From Pacificimonas aurantium (GTDB lineage: Bacteria > Pseudomonadota > Alphaproteobacteria > Sphingomonadales > Sphingomonadaceae), in assembly GCF_020092905.1 (NCBI RefSeq), contig NZ_JAGSGB010000001.1, forward strand, positions 806,001 through 870,000: DNA of 64,000 nucleotides, given 5' to 3'. Position numbers and translations under genes: made by a program. Below the pieces are notes generated by a model. It saw nothing but the letters and a program-made list of their open reading frames with translations. It was not told where the DNA came from and ran no database searches. Shown in pieces: positions 37,812-45,819 of this stretch (positions are counted from its first letter, which is position 1; each line of letters begins with the position of its first letter).

Positions 37812-38387
37812 TCATGCCGTGAGGCGGGTGAAGGCAACGGCGTCGCGCGGCACCGAAAAATTGCCGAAAATCTGGCTAAGATCGGCCGCCGTTCCGGCAT
37901 TTCTGAGGTCGAGCGACGACGTCATGGTGGTCACGTCGAACGTGTAGTCACTGGCGGACCCGCCCCCCGCGCTCCTGATCTCGAGACAGGTCAGCGCGGT
38001 GCCGATGGTTTCCCGAGACGACTGATCGAGGACCAGGCAGTTGAAGCTGTTGACGCTGCCAAGTGCCTGAATCCGAGACGCCACTGCGTTGGCGACGCTA
38101 GAGGCCATCCTGCCCGCGACCGGCTTCGCGCAGAGGTGGGCTACCGCCCGGGACAATCCGGCCGGCTGCAACGAATGCGAGAGGGTCTGGGAGGAAATCG
38201 ATGGCGATCCCTGATCGGGCACCACCTGGACCACGCGTTGCCAGGCATCGCCGTCCAGCACCGTCGCCGGTGACGCTGTCAGCTTCGCCATGATCGCGCT
38301 GCAGATCCTATCCGCAGCGACGATCTTCGCCGTCTTCGGCGCGATCACGATGAACATGCCTGCTCGAAGCTCTACAAAGGGGGTCAT
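37812..38387 (-). CDS. uncharacterised protein, related to the upstream 290-aa protein
   Basis: 191 aa, ATG after AAAGGAA (8 bases). No signal peptide, no clear membrane segment. Ala/Ser/Thr rich. It shares short ordered similarities with the next gene upstream: DGDAWQRVVQVVP against DINTWNNVVGNVP, and TALTCLEIRSAGGGSASDY against KALTCTYQSYLVDNGAGGYY, with about the same distance order. This suggests two diverged copies of one domain. Function unknown. It lies 34 bases upstream of the CHAT-like gene and 66 bases after the 290-aa gene, all in one direction. Confidence 0.6.
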   Translation of the reverse strand: MTPFVELRAGMFIVIAPKTAKIVAADRICSAIMAKLTASPATVLDGDAWQRVVQVVPDQGSPSISSQTLSHSLQPAGLSRAVAHLCAKPVAGRMASSVANAVASRIQALGSVNSFNCLVLDQSSRETIGTALTCLEIRSAGGGSASDYTFDVTTMTSSLDLRNAGTAADLSQIFGNFSVPRDAVAFTRLTA

Positions 38388-38453
38388 AGCCCATTCCTTT
38401 CAAGACTGTGGGCAGGGAGGGGCGCGAGGCGCCCTCCCGGTACCCGGGTGGCA

Positions 38454-39326
38454 TCAGACCTGCGGTTTGATGTCGTCCTGAGGAGTGTTCCCGCCGTTGA
38501 AGAAGTTCTGCGCCTTCTTGAACTGCTCGGTAGAGTTCGCGTTAATGAGCGACTGGAAGTTGTTGTAGTCGGCTCCGCCAGAGCGAATGCGGCGCGTCTG
38601 CACCAGGTTCGTGATCTCCGTATACGACATGTCGACGTTCACGAGCTTCGTTTCGGAACAGGACGACTTGAGATCCATGAAATATTCGTTGAACTCGATC
38701 TGTCGCAGCACGATCGCGCCATAGTCGTAATACCCGCCGGCACCGTTATCGACGAGGTAGCTCTGATAGGTACAGGTGAGCGCCTTGTAGGACTGGTCCT
38801 TCGTATGCGCGCTGAACGTGATGTTCCCCACCTGCTCGAGGAATGAGTTGAAGTCGGTCAGAAGCGAGGCGCCGTCCGTGATGATCGCTTTTGCGATCAT
38901 CGACAGGAAAGTCCCGGAGACCGACGTGCCCGCGATGCTGTCGGAATATTTCTTCTGCACCGCCTTGCCGATCGAGAGAGCGGGGACGTTGCCGACGACA
39001 TTGTTCCACGTGTTGATGTCGAGCTTCGCCGTGTTCACCGTCGGATAGTGGGCGGTCATATAATTGTGGATCAGGCCGCCGATTCCCAGAAGGTTGTCCT
39101 GATTATCGTTCATGATGCTGCTGTAGGCCGGATCGGTCGTCTTCTGGCCGATCAGGTGAAACTGCACGGTTCCCTGGTCGGTCGCGATGTCCGCATTCCC
39201 AGAATCGTCTGCGGCACCGCGCAGCATAAGCGGCTGAGGCCGGAAGAAGTCCTGCGCCTTGTCGTACTGCTCATCGATATGCTTCTGCTCGAAGCGCGGA
39301 ATGTTTACTGCTGATGTGGTCGTCAT
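38454..39326 (-). CDS. uncharacterised 290-aa protein with duplicated terminal motif
   Basis: 290 aa, soluble, no signal peptide, rich in Asn, Asp, Ser, Thr and Tyr, unlike its Ala/Arg-rich neighbours; the DNA also looks less GC-rich by eye. DEQYDKAQDFFRPQ near residue 18 recurs near the C-terminus as STEQFKKAQNFFNGG. Central segments are INTWNNVVGNVP and ALTCTYQSYLVDNGAGGYYDYG. No family recognised; a secreted or pore-forming effector was considered but there is no support. ATG 39326 is preceded by AAAGGACGGGGCC. Second gene of the AraC operon. Confidence 0.65.
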   Translation of the reverse strand: MTTTSAVNIPRFEQKHIDEQYDKAQDFFRPQPLMLRGAADDSGNADIATDQGTVQFHLIGQKTTDPAYSSIMNDNQDNLLGIGGLIHNYMTAHYPTVNTAKLDINTWNNVVGNVPALSIGKAVQKKYSDSIAGTSVSGTFLSMIAKAIITDGASLLTDFNSFLEQVGNITFSAHTKDQSYKALTCTYQSYLVDNGAGGYYDYGAIVLRQIEFNEYFMDLKSSCSETKLVNVDMSYTEITNLVQTRRIRSGGADYNNFQSLINANSTEQFKKAQNFFNGGNTPQDDIKPQV

Positions 39327-39369
39327 GGTCGGCCCCGTCCTTTGTGTGGGTTTCGGTATCGGGGCGGCT

Positions 39370-39398
39370 TGCCGGCCTGATTTGGCCCTCTGCCGGCA
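39370..39398. promoter_or_regulatory. inverted repeat TGCCGGC-N15-GCCGGCA
   Basis: Perfect 7-bp arms (39370-39376, 39392-39398) in the 104-base gap between the AraC gene and the 290-aa gene. It may be an operator for the regulator or a hairpin that tunes downstream expression. Confidence 0.3.
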
Positions 39399-39430
39399 GT
39401 CCGTCCCACCTGTTTTTCTACCGGGCCGTT

Positions 39431-40303
39431 TCAGCTCCCGCCTTTGCGGGAGTCCGGCATTCCTTTGCGGATATGCGAATTGCGGAACAGCGAAGGCGGG
39501 GCGCCATATTCCCGCCGGAACGCGGTCGAAAAATTGTTGCTGTCGTCATAGCCGACCGCGGCGCCGATCTCTGCCACCGGGAGAGCCGTGGTCTCGAGGA
39601 GTTCAGCCGCGCGCGCAAGCCGGGTTTGCCTGAGCCAGGCGATCGGAGAACAGCCAAGGGTCTGCCGAAAATGCGCGGAAAGCGAGGACCTGTTTGTGCC
39701 CAGTTCGCGTACGACTTCGCTGAGCTGGATGTCACGGTCCAGATTGCGGCGCATATAGGCGCAGCACCTTGCCACCAGCGGATCGCGTGCCTCGGGTGCG
39801 TCCGTATTGGCCGGAAAGAACAGGGTTCTGCAGCCGGCCAGCCGTATGGCAAGCTCGGCCGAGATCAGCGGCCAGACAAGATAGTCTGCATAGCCATGAT
39901 CGAAGATCATGTGCCGCGAAAAGCGGCCCTCGGACACGAGGGGAAGCGCGACGGCTCCGCTGGGCGCCATTCCGGGAAGGGCAAGGCGGCCGCCGGGGCC
40001 GGCACGCGCATCGAAGATCAGAATTTCCGGCAATCCACGCCGGCCGTCATTCGCCGTTCTAAACACCAGACCTTGCAGTTCGCTCAATGCGTCTTGCAAG
40101 GCGCCAGAGACGCGCGCATCGGTTCCTATGTACCGGACCCATACCGGGTCCGGGTCGTCTTCCCGGTCGACAGTCAAGGGGGCCCCTCCCTTCACTCGCG
40201 GCGAGGGACCTTCGGGGAATTTTCCTTTCCAGCGTAGGAATTTTACCACCGATCCGGGAGTTAATTGCCGAGCGGCAGGGCTTCGTGGTGCAACGGTGGA
40301 CAT
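39431..40303 (-). CDS. AraC family transcriptional regulator
   Basis: 290 aa from ATG 40303. The C-terminal HTH_18 domain (about 195-290) has YMRRNLDRDIQLSEVVRELG, SSLSAHFRQTLGCSPIAWLR, LARAAELLETTALPVAEIGA and YDDSNNFSTAFRREYGAPPS. The N-terminal part, which would bind the signal, has no recognised fold. The frame is open about 40 codons further upstream, into the rplJ leader, without support. Same strand as and 104 bases upstream of the three uncharacterised genes, so it probably activates its own operon. Confidence 0.85.
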   Translation of the reverse strand: MSTVAPRSPAARQLTPGSVVKFLRWKGKFPEGPSPRVKGGAPLTVDREDDPDPVWVRYIGTDARVSGALQDALSELQGLVFRTANDGRRGLPEILIFDARAGPGGRLALPGMAPSGAVALPLVSEGRFSRHMIFDHGYADYLVWPLISAELAIRLAGCRTLFFPANTDAPEARDPLVARCCAYMRRNLDRDIQLSEVVRELGTNRSSLSAHFRQTLGCSPIAWLRQTRLARAAELLETTALPVAEIGAAVGYDDSNNFSTAFRREYGAPPSLFRNSHIRKGMPDSRKGGS

Positions 40304-40426
40304 GTCCCCAGCTTTCGCAGGGCACAGGCCATTGACTTTCGCACGCGTGCGCCTAGGTGACTGCCGGTCCGTGCCCCGTGCGCGGACGCCCGTCCGAGAC
40401 TGCAGGCGCCGGAGACCTTTCACAGG

Positions 40427-40491
40427 GTCAGGCCGGCTTAAAATCCGCCCGCATAGACGGAAGAGAGAATTTCCGGTCTGCCCGGCCTGAC
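40427..40491 (+). promoter_or_regulatory. rplJ leader with long inverted repeat
   Basis: GTCAGGCCGG (40427-40436) and CCGGCCTGAC (40482-40491) are exact complements enclosing 45 bases with a TAAAAT (40439-40444). The 335-base gap 40304-40638 holds no gene. It must contain the promoters for rplJ (plus) and the AraC gene (minus), and probably the leader RNA to which L10 binds to control its own synthesis. No promoter there is convincing: the best for rplJ is CTTTCA-N16-TAAAAT. Confidence 0.4.
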
Positions 40492-40638
40492 CTTTCGTCG
40501 GTGGGCGGCCCCCCTCACTCTTCCATCGGACAGTATGGATCGGTCCCTTTTCATAGGGCTGGTTCGAATATGAGCCGTTCGCGCGGACGGCGGGGGTATC
40601 GCTCCTGCCTCGTTCGCGCGGGCATGTAGGAGTGAAGC

Positions 40639-41154
40639 ATGGATCGCGCAGAAAAACATGCGCTGGTCGATCAGCTGAAGGGCACCTTCACGGAGTCCGC
40701 CGTCGTCGTGGTTACCAAGAACCATGGCCTGACGGTGGCCGACGTCGAAGAGCTTCGTGCGAAGATGCGCGACGCCGGTGCCAGCTACAAGGTCGCGAAG
40801 AATCGTCTTGCCAAGATCGCGCTGGAAGGCACGCCCTATGAGGGCCTTGCCGATTTCCTCGTTGGTCCCACGGCCCTGGCGACATCGAGCGATCCGGTGG
40901 CTGCGGCCAAGGCGGCGAACGACTTCGCCAAGACGAACGACAAGCTCGAGATCATCGGCGGTGGCATGGATGGAAAGATCCTGTCGTCCGACGAGGTTAA
41001 GCAGCTCGCGTCGCTGCCGAGCCTCGACGAACTGCGTGCGAAGATTGTCGGCCTGGTCCAGGCCCCGGCGACCAAGATCGCGCAGATCGCAGCGGCTCCG
41101 GCCGGTCAGCTTGCCCGTGTCTTCGGCGCTTACGCCGCCAAGGAAGACGCCTGA
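40639..41154 (+). CDS. rplJ: 50S ribosomal protein L10
   Basis: 171 aa. [20 protein letters not shown] at the N-terminus, [21 protein letters not shown] and the C-terminal helix that anchors L7/L12 dimers are clear. Strong ribosome binding site TAGGAGTGAAGC-ATG. Base of the ribosomal stalk. Separated from rplA by about 8.7 kb of unrelated genes. Confidence 0.97.
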   Translation: MDRAEKHALVDQLKGTFTESAVVVVTKNHGLTVADVEELRAKMRDAGASYKVAKNRLAKIALEGTPYEGLADFLVGPTALATSSDPVAAAKAANDFAKTNDKLEIIGGGMDGKILSSDEVKQLASLPSLDELRAKIVGLVQAPATKIAQIAAAPAGQLARVFGAYAAKEDA

Positions 41155-41205
41155 GGCGTACCAGCGTTTTTCAAACGAACCGATTGAATTTGAAGGAATA
41201 TTATC

Positions 41206-41583
41206 ATGGCAGATCTTGAGAAGCTTGTTGAGCAGCTGTCCGAACTGACCGTCCTTGAGGCGGCCGACCTTTCGAAGATGCTCGAAGAGAAGTGGGGCGT
41301 TTCGGCCGCGGCTGCGGTTGCGGCCGCTCCGGCGGCTGGCGGCGGCGGCGATGCCGCGGCGGCCGAAGAGAAGACCGAGTTCGACGTCGTCCTGACGGGC
41401 GACGGCGGCAAGAAGATCCAGGTCATCAAGGAAGTCCGTGCGATCACGGGTCTCGGCCTGGGCGATGCCAAGGCGCTCGTCGAAGGCGCGCCGAAGCCGC
41501 TGAAGGAAGGCGTCAGCAAGGACGAGGCCGAAGAGATCAAGAAGAAGATCGAAGAGGCCGGCGGTACCGTCGAGCTCAAGTAA
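41206..41583 (+). CDS. rplL: 50S ribosomal protein L7/L12
   Basis: 125 aa. N-terminal dimerisation part ([20 protein letters not shown]), an Ala/Gly-rich hinge (about 38-52), and the C-terminal domain [20 protein letters not shown] with the factor-binding helix. Lies 51 bases after rplJ and ends at a strong terminator. Confidence 0.97.
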   Translation: MADLEKLVEQLSELTVLEAADLSKMLEEKWGVSAAAAVAAAPAAGGGGDAAAAEEKTEFDVVLTGDGGKKIQVIKEVRAITGLGLGDAKALVEGAPKPLKEGVSKDEAEEIKKKIEEAGGTVELK

Positions 41584-41610
41584 GCTCGAGCGACGAAACG
41601 TCCGAACGGA

Positions 41611-41645
41611 AGGGCGGCTTCGGTAGACCGGAGCCGCCCTTTCTT
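41611..41645 (+). terminator. intrinsic terminator of rplJL
   Basis: 13-bp stem AGGGCGGCTTCGG (41611-41623) with CCGGAGCCGCCCT (41628-41640, one G:T), loop TAGA, then TTCTTCGTTT. Confidence 0.9.
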
Positions 41646-41732
41646 CGTTTCGGGGACATGCCGCTCTCGTGATAGGGGGGGCAGGGCTGAGTGACGACCG
41701 CGGTCCCGAACCGCGTCCCGGGAGGTACGAGG

Positions 41733-43334
41733 ATGTTCGACTGGTTGGGAGCGCTGGCCGAGAACGGCCTATATGCGCCGCATGGCTACTGCCTGCTGTG
41801 GAAGCCGGAGCTGATCTGGACGCATGTGATTTCCGATGGCCTGATCGCGCTGGCCTATTTCTCGATACCGGTGGCGCTGATCGCCTTCATCCGCAAGCGG
41901 CAGGATCTGGAGTTCGGCTTCATCTTCTGGCTGTTCGCCCTGTTCATCATGGCCTGCGGCACGACGCATCTGATGAGCATCTGGAATCTGTGGAACAGCG
42001 ACTATGGCTATGAGGCGGGAATTAAGGCGGTGACCGCCGTCGCCTCGGTTCTGACAGCGTGGATGGTCTGGCCGCTCCTGCCGCGCGCCCTGGCCATTCC
42101 CAGCCCGTCCGCCCTGAAAGAGGCGAACGACGAGCTGACCTCCAGCCTGCTGGCACGCGACACCGCACTCGAGCAGCTCCGCGAGGAAATGGCCGAACGC
42201 CGACGCGCCGAAGAGCAGTTGGTCCAGACGCAGAAGATCGAGGCGCTGGGACAGCTGACGGGCGGCATTGCGCACGACTTCAACAACCTGCTTCAGGCGA
42301 TCAGTTCCAGCGTGCAACTGATCGAACGGGCGCCGGAAGATCCCGATCGCGTACTGCGCTGGTCGGCCATGGCGCGCGAGGCAACGGCCAAGGCAGAACG
42401 GCTCACGGCCCAGCTGCTCACTTTTTCGCGCGTTCGTGCGACTGCCATCGAGCCCGTCGAACTCGACCCCATGCTGGAGGGGATGCAGGACTTGCTGGAA
42501 CGCTCTCTCGGGCCTTCCATCGACCTCGACATCCGCTCGGAAAGCGGTGCGGTGATCTCGATCGACCGTACACAGATCGAACTGGCGCTTCTCAACCTGG
42601 TCATCAACGCCCGCGATGCGCTGCCGGAAGGCGGCGAAATTCGCGTGACTTCGGACATCGTCGAGGTGACGGAGGGGCCGGAACTCTCGGCCGGGCATTA
42701 TGCGACGGTCTCGGTGGCGGACAATGGCACGGGCATTCCGCCCGACATCCTGAGACGGGTCTTCGACCCCTTCTTCTCGACCAAGGAGGCCGGCCGGGGC
42801 ACGGGGCTGGGGCTCTCCATGGTGCACAGCCTGCTGAAGCAGCATGGCGGGACCATCGAGATCGATTCCGAACCCGGACGGGGAACCGTCGCGACCATGT
42901 TGTTGCCGCTGTCCGAGGATGAAGCGCGCCCCGCCGCGAGCGTGGCAACCCCGGACGTGGCCCCGGACCTGAAGGGCCTGCGGGTGCTGGTCGTCGACGA
43001 TGACCAGGCCGTGCGCGCCGGCTTGGTCGAGGCGCTGCGCATGCTGGAGGCTGAAGTGGAGTTCGCGGCCGACGGAGAGCGAGGTCTGGTCAGGCTGAAA
43101 GAGGATGAGTTCGACGTCCTCCTGTCCGACTATGCCATGCCGGGCATGAATGGTGCCGAACTCGCGCGGCTGGCCAAGGAGCTGCAGCCCGCTCTTCGTG
43201 TGGTCATGGCGACCGGCTTCGCCGACTTCGCGGAGATCGAGGAAAAGGTCGGCGACAGGATGGATGTGCTGCGCAAACCGTTCAGTCTCGCGGCGCTGGC
43301 CGCCGTGCTAGGGAGCGACCGCACCACGCACTAG
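41733..43334 (+). CDS. hybrid histidine kinase with ethylene-receptor-like sensor domain
   Basis: 533 aa from ATG 41733, with GGAGG 7 bases upstream. Residues 28-116 hold three membrane helices very like plant ETR1: [14 protein letters not shown] and [15 protein letters not shown], with Asp35, Tyr42, Cys75 and His79 in the places of ETR1 Asp25, Tyr32, Cys65 and His69; Cys65 and His69 bind the copper that holds ethylene. A short coiled linker leads to HisKA (GGIAHDFNN, His181) and HATPase_c ([28 protein letters not shown]). A receiver domain with Asp466 ([12 protein letters not shown]) follows. There is no GAF domain. Its end overlaps the convergent neighbour by 27 bases. No response regulator gene is adjacent. 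Confidence 0.88.
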   Translation: MFDWLGALAENGLYAPHGYCLLWKPELIWTHVISDGLIALAYFSIPVALIAFIRKRQDLEFGFIFWLFALFIMACGTTHLMSIWNLWNSDYGYEAGIKAVTAVASVLTAWMVWPLLPRALAIPSPSALKEANDELTSSLLARDTALEQLREEMAERRRAEEQLVQTQKIEALGQLTGGIAHDFNNLLQAISSSVQLIERAPEDPDRVLRWSAMAREATAKAERLTAQLLTFSRVRATAIEPVELDPMLEGMQDLLERSLGPSIDLDIRSESGAVISIDRTQIELALLNLVINARDALPEGGEIRVTSDIVEVTEGPELSAGHYATVSVADNGTGIPPDILRRVFDPFFSTKEAGRGTGLGLSMVHSLLKQHGGTIEIDSEPGRGTVATMLLPLSEDEARPAASVATPDVAPDLKGLRVLVVDDDQAVRAGLVEALRMLEAEVEFAADGERGLVRLKEDEFDVLLSDYAMPGMNGAELARLAKELQPALRVVMATGFADFAEIEEKVGDRMDVLRKPFSLAALAAVLGSDRTTH

Positions 43335-44099
43335 CTGGGGCGCAGGAGACCCGGCCAGTTCCGGTTGAAGGTCGAGCGAAGTCTCTTCGGCGGCCCGCAT
43401 GCTGATAATGACGTCGGGTGCGCGCAGGGTGAGCGCGAGCCAGCCGACGACAGCGGCATCGAGGATCATGAGAACCCAGTCGAGCCACCCAGGTGCAGCC
43501 GTGACCGCCAGAATGGCCAGCCCGTAGTGAAGCGCCATGAGCGGTGCCATGCCACCAAGGAAGTAAGCCACGTAACGCGGCAGCCGGGGCAGCATCACCC
43601 GCGCGGAGCGAAGGGGGCCGATGGCAGAATTGCCGAGCGCCCAGGCAACGAGCCAGACCGTGCAGAGCGCGCCGACGAGAAAGGACAAAATGCCCCAAAC
43701 CAGGGCACCCTCGGTTCCTGCCGCGCCGAGCTTTTCCGCTATCGGCGTTCCGAAGAGGTTGTTCGCGCTGATGGCGAGCCCGGCAAGCGCGAGGGAGCCC
43801 CAGAGCAGGACCGCCTTCCGCTCTAGCCGGCGTGCGGCCGCCGGGTCATCGCCGAACGCCATGTAGCGGACGAACCAATAGCCCGGCAGGGTCAGGGCGA
43901 CGATCTTTGCAAAGCCGAGCGCGAGCCGAAATGGATGCTGCTCGGCTGCGACCGCGCCGGCTTCGGACGCGTACATGCCGAGGTGGAGCTCCACGATATG
44001 CTGGGCCATCTCCACGAAGACGGGGATGAGAAAGAGGAGCGGACAATCACGGCTGAACCGCCATGCACTGCGGTAGATCGTCTTCAGGTCCTCGATCAT
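43308..44099 (-). CDS. multi-pass membrane protein, third gene of the DUF2975/XRE operon
   Basis: 263 aa. A short N-terminal amphipathic stretch (IEDLKTIYRSAWRFSRDCP) is followed by about six hydrophobic segments (approx. 20-35, 62-82, 97-115, 133-158, 180-200, 207-225) and an acidic tail. Its ATG overlaps the stop of the XRE gene as ATGA. Family not recognised. Its 3' end runs 27 bases into the convergent kinase gene. Confidence 0.75.
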   Translation of the reverse strand: MIEDLKTIYRSAWRFSRDCPLLFLIPVFVEMAQHIVELHLGMYASEAGAVAAEQHPFRLALGFAKIVALTLPGYWFVRYMAFGDDPAAARRLERKAVLLWGSLALAGLAISANNLFGTPIAEKLGAAGTEGALVWGILSFLVGALCTVWLVAWALGNSAIGPLRSARVMLPRLPRYVAYFLGGMAPLMALHYGLAILAVTAAPGWLDWVLMILDAAVVGWLALTLRAPDVIISMRAAEETSLDLQPELAGSPAPQLVRGAVAP

Positions 44100-44311
44100 T
44101 CCTCATCCTCCTCTTCGTAGAGCAAGAGCTCTCCGGGCTGACAGCCGAGTTCGCGGCAGAGTGCGTTCAAAGTGGAGAAGCGCACCGCCTTTGCCTTGCC
44201 CGTCTTAAGCACCGACAGGTTGGCGATGGTGATCCCCACTCGTTCCGACAGTTCCGTGAGGGTCATGCGCCGCTCGTGAAGACGGGCGTCGAGATCGATC
44301 CGGATGGCCAT
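44096..44311 (-). CDS. XRE family HTH regulator (YozG type)
   Basis: 71 aa, essentially one Cro/CI HTH: MAIRIDLDARLHERRMTLTE, LSERVGITIANLSVLKTGKAK, FSTLNALCRELGCQPGELL, and an acidic tail. This short form normally accompanies DUF2975 membrane proteins. Starts in TGATG overlap with the DUF2975 stop. It is the likely binder of the repeats at 44870-44904. Confidence 0.9.
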   Translation of the reverse strand: MAIRIDLDARLHERRMTLTELSERVGITIANLSVLKTGKAKAVRFSTLNALCRELGCQPGELLLYEEEDEE

Positions 44312-44832
44312 CAGATCGTTCCCTCCACCTCCTCGCGCAGGGCAGCACCCTGCTCGAAAATTCGTGCCAGAACGAACAGCAGCAGGACGGCCAGCCAGCC
44401 GGTGAGGCCTGGCGACCAGCCGGCATACTCGCCCGAGGAGAGGCTGAAGCGAATCGCGACGTAGCCATAATAGAGGTCGGCGACCTGCAGCAGCAGGAAT
44501 AGCCAGGCCGTCGTGCGGAGGCTGCGTGCGGCCTGCGCGGTGAAAGGATCGCCGCTCCGCGCCCCGCGCAAGATCCTTAGGAGCGCCGAGAAGATGAGAT
44601 GGACCGGGATCGCCATTGCCGCACCCAGACCGAAGAGCATTCTGATCGTTCGAAGATAGTCCAGTTCCTTCCCATCACCGATTTCTCCGGCGATCGCCTG
44701 AAGGGAGGGCTGGGGAGCGACGAAGCTGAGAATGAGGGCGCCGACGAGCAACGCTGCCGCAGCGATGTTGAGCAGCCTGAGAAGGTCCAGGATGCGCTGG
44801 GTCGTATTCAGCAACCGGTCTTCGCTAGCCAT
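44311..44832 (-). CDS. DUF2975 membrane protein
   Basis: 173 aa from ATG 44832 (AAGG 8 bases upstream). Four hydrophobic segments: about 21-43, 69-92, 115-138 and 150-168, with the cytoplasmic LLRILRGARSGDPFTAQAA typical of DUF2975. The same family gene is often paired with an XRE regulator, as here with TGATG overlap. Probably a membrane sensor or partner controlling the regulator; mechanism unknown. Confidence 0.82.
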   Translation of the reverse strand: MASEDRLLNTTQRILDLLRLLNIAAAALLVGALILSFVAPQPSLQAIAGEIGDGKELDYLRTIRMLFGLGAAMAIPVHLIFSALLRILRGARSGDPFTAQAARSLRTTAWLFLLLQVADLYYGYVAIRFSLSSGEYAGWSPGLTGWLAVLLLFVLARIFEQGAALREEVEGTI

Positions 44833-44852
44833 GGAGTCGCCTTTCGTTTCCC

Positions 44853-44907
44853 GATAATCGATAACAATATATCGAAAAACGACAAGCAATTTATCGAAAA
44901 ACGATTA
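44853..44907 (-). promoter_or_regulatory. promoter and operator repeats of the DUF2975/XRE operon
   Basis: Minus-strand promoter TTGCTT (44889-44884), 17 bases, TGTTAT (44866-44861). Two exact 13-base repeats TATCGAAAAACGA at 44870-44882 and 44892-44904 are 22 bases apart. One fills the spacer between the two promoter boxes, the other sits just upstream of the -35. Each has ATCG/CGA(T) inverted half-sites. A third related element, GATAATCGATAAC, is at 44853-44865. Position suggests autoregulation by the XRE protein. Confidence 0.7.
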
Positions 44908-44918
44908 AACTAGGCTCG

Positions 44919-45752
44919 CTATCCGACCCGTGACGCTCCGCGGACCTCGTTCACTTCCGCACCAAGGAGGAGGACGTAGGCACTCAGGTATAGCCACATC
45001 AGCATCACGACGACCGCCCCGAGCGCGCCGTAGGTCGCGTTGTAGTTGCCGAAGCTGGCCACATAGAGGCCAAAGGCGAACGTAGCCGCCAACCACAAGA
45101 TGGTGGCAAAGAGCGCCCCGGGAAACAGCCGCCGCCAGGAGGCGCCCTCCCAGTGGGGGGCGTGCCGGTAAATCAGCGCCATCGCCGCAGCGCCCAGAAG
45201 GCCGGCAGCGACCCAGAAGAGCAGCTGCACCGCGGTGTGCAGTGCCAGCGGCATCATGGGCAGCAGACTCTCGACGAAGCCGAAGACGGTAATGGCGGCG
45301 AGGGCGGCGACGATCGAGAGAATGGTTGCGCCGGTGATGAGAAGCGCCGTCAGCGTCTGCCCCAGGAAGCCCCGCGTTTCCTCGACATGATGGACGATGT
45401 TCAGGGCGATGATGATCGACTTCGCCCCTTTCGACGCGCCCCACAGGGCGGCCAGCAGCGACAGGAGGAGACCGAGCCTGGTGCGTCCCTGATCCGCGCC
45501 GGTGACGGCTTCGAGCTGGTCGGTGATGAGTTCCGCAGCCGCCGAGGGGAGGACGGTGCCGAGCGACTGGGCGTGGCGCGAGACCGTCGCGGGATCGGCG
45601 ACGAGCCCATAGGCCAGCACCAGTGCCGCCAGGAGCGGGACAAAGGCAAGAAAGGCGTAGAAGGCGACGCCGGCAGCGACGAGTCCGAGATTATTGTCGG
45701 AGGCCGCGCGAACTGCCCGCCAGGTCTGCTTCGGCGACGGTAGAGAGAACAT
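44919..45752 (-). CDS. YihY/BrkB family inner membrane protein
   Basis: 277 aa from ATG 45752 (GGAG 7 bases upstream); ATG 45758 is the alternative. Six membrane segments. AAGVAFYAFLAFVPLLAALV near the N-terminus, LWGASKGAKSIIIALNIV in the middle and GALFATILWLAATFAFGLYV near the end are characteristic of the family once called ribonuclease BN. Function in the envelope is not settled. Confidence 0.88.
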   Translation of the reverse strand: MFSLPSPKQTWRAVRAASDNNLGLVAAGVAFYAFLAFVPLLAALVLAYGLVADPATVSRHAQSLGTVLPSAAAELITDQLEAVTGADQGRTRLGLLLSLLAALWGASKGAKSIIIALNIVHHVEETRGFLGQTLTALLITGATILSIVAALAAITVFGFVESLLPMMPLALHTAVQLLFWVAAGLLGAAAMALIYRHAPHWEGASWRRLFPGALFATILWLAATFAFGLYVASFGNYNATYGALGAVVVMLMWLYLSAYVLLLGAEVNEVRGASRVG

Positions 45753-45819
45753 GGACATGCTCCGCCAACGCCGCCGGCGCGGGTTCGTTCAGCACCGGCG
45801 GTCGAGAGCGGTCAGCCGG

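Noticed and set aside
38454-39326. Bacterial gasdermin or pore-forming toxin next to a caspase-like protease
   Set aside because: The gene pairing made this attractive, but no gasdermin-like residues, hydrophobic hairpin or lipidation site could be recognised; kept as unknown.
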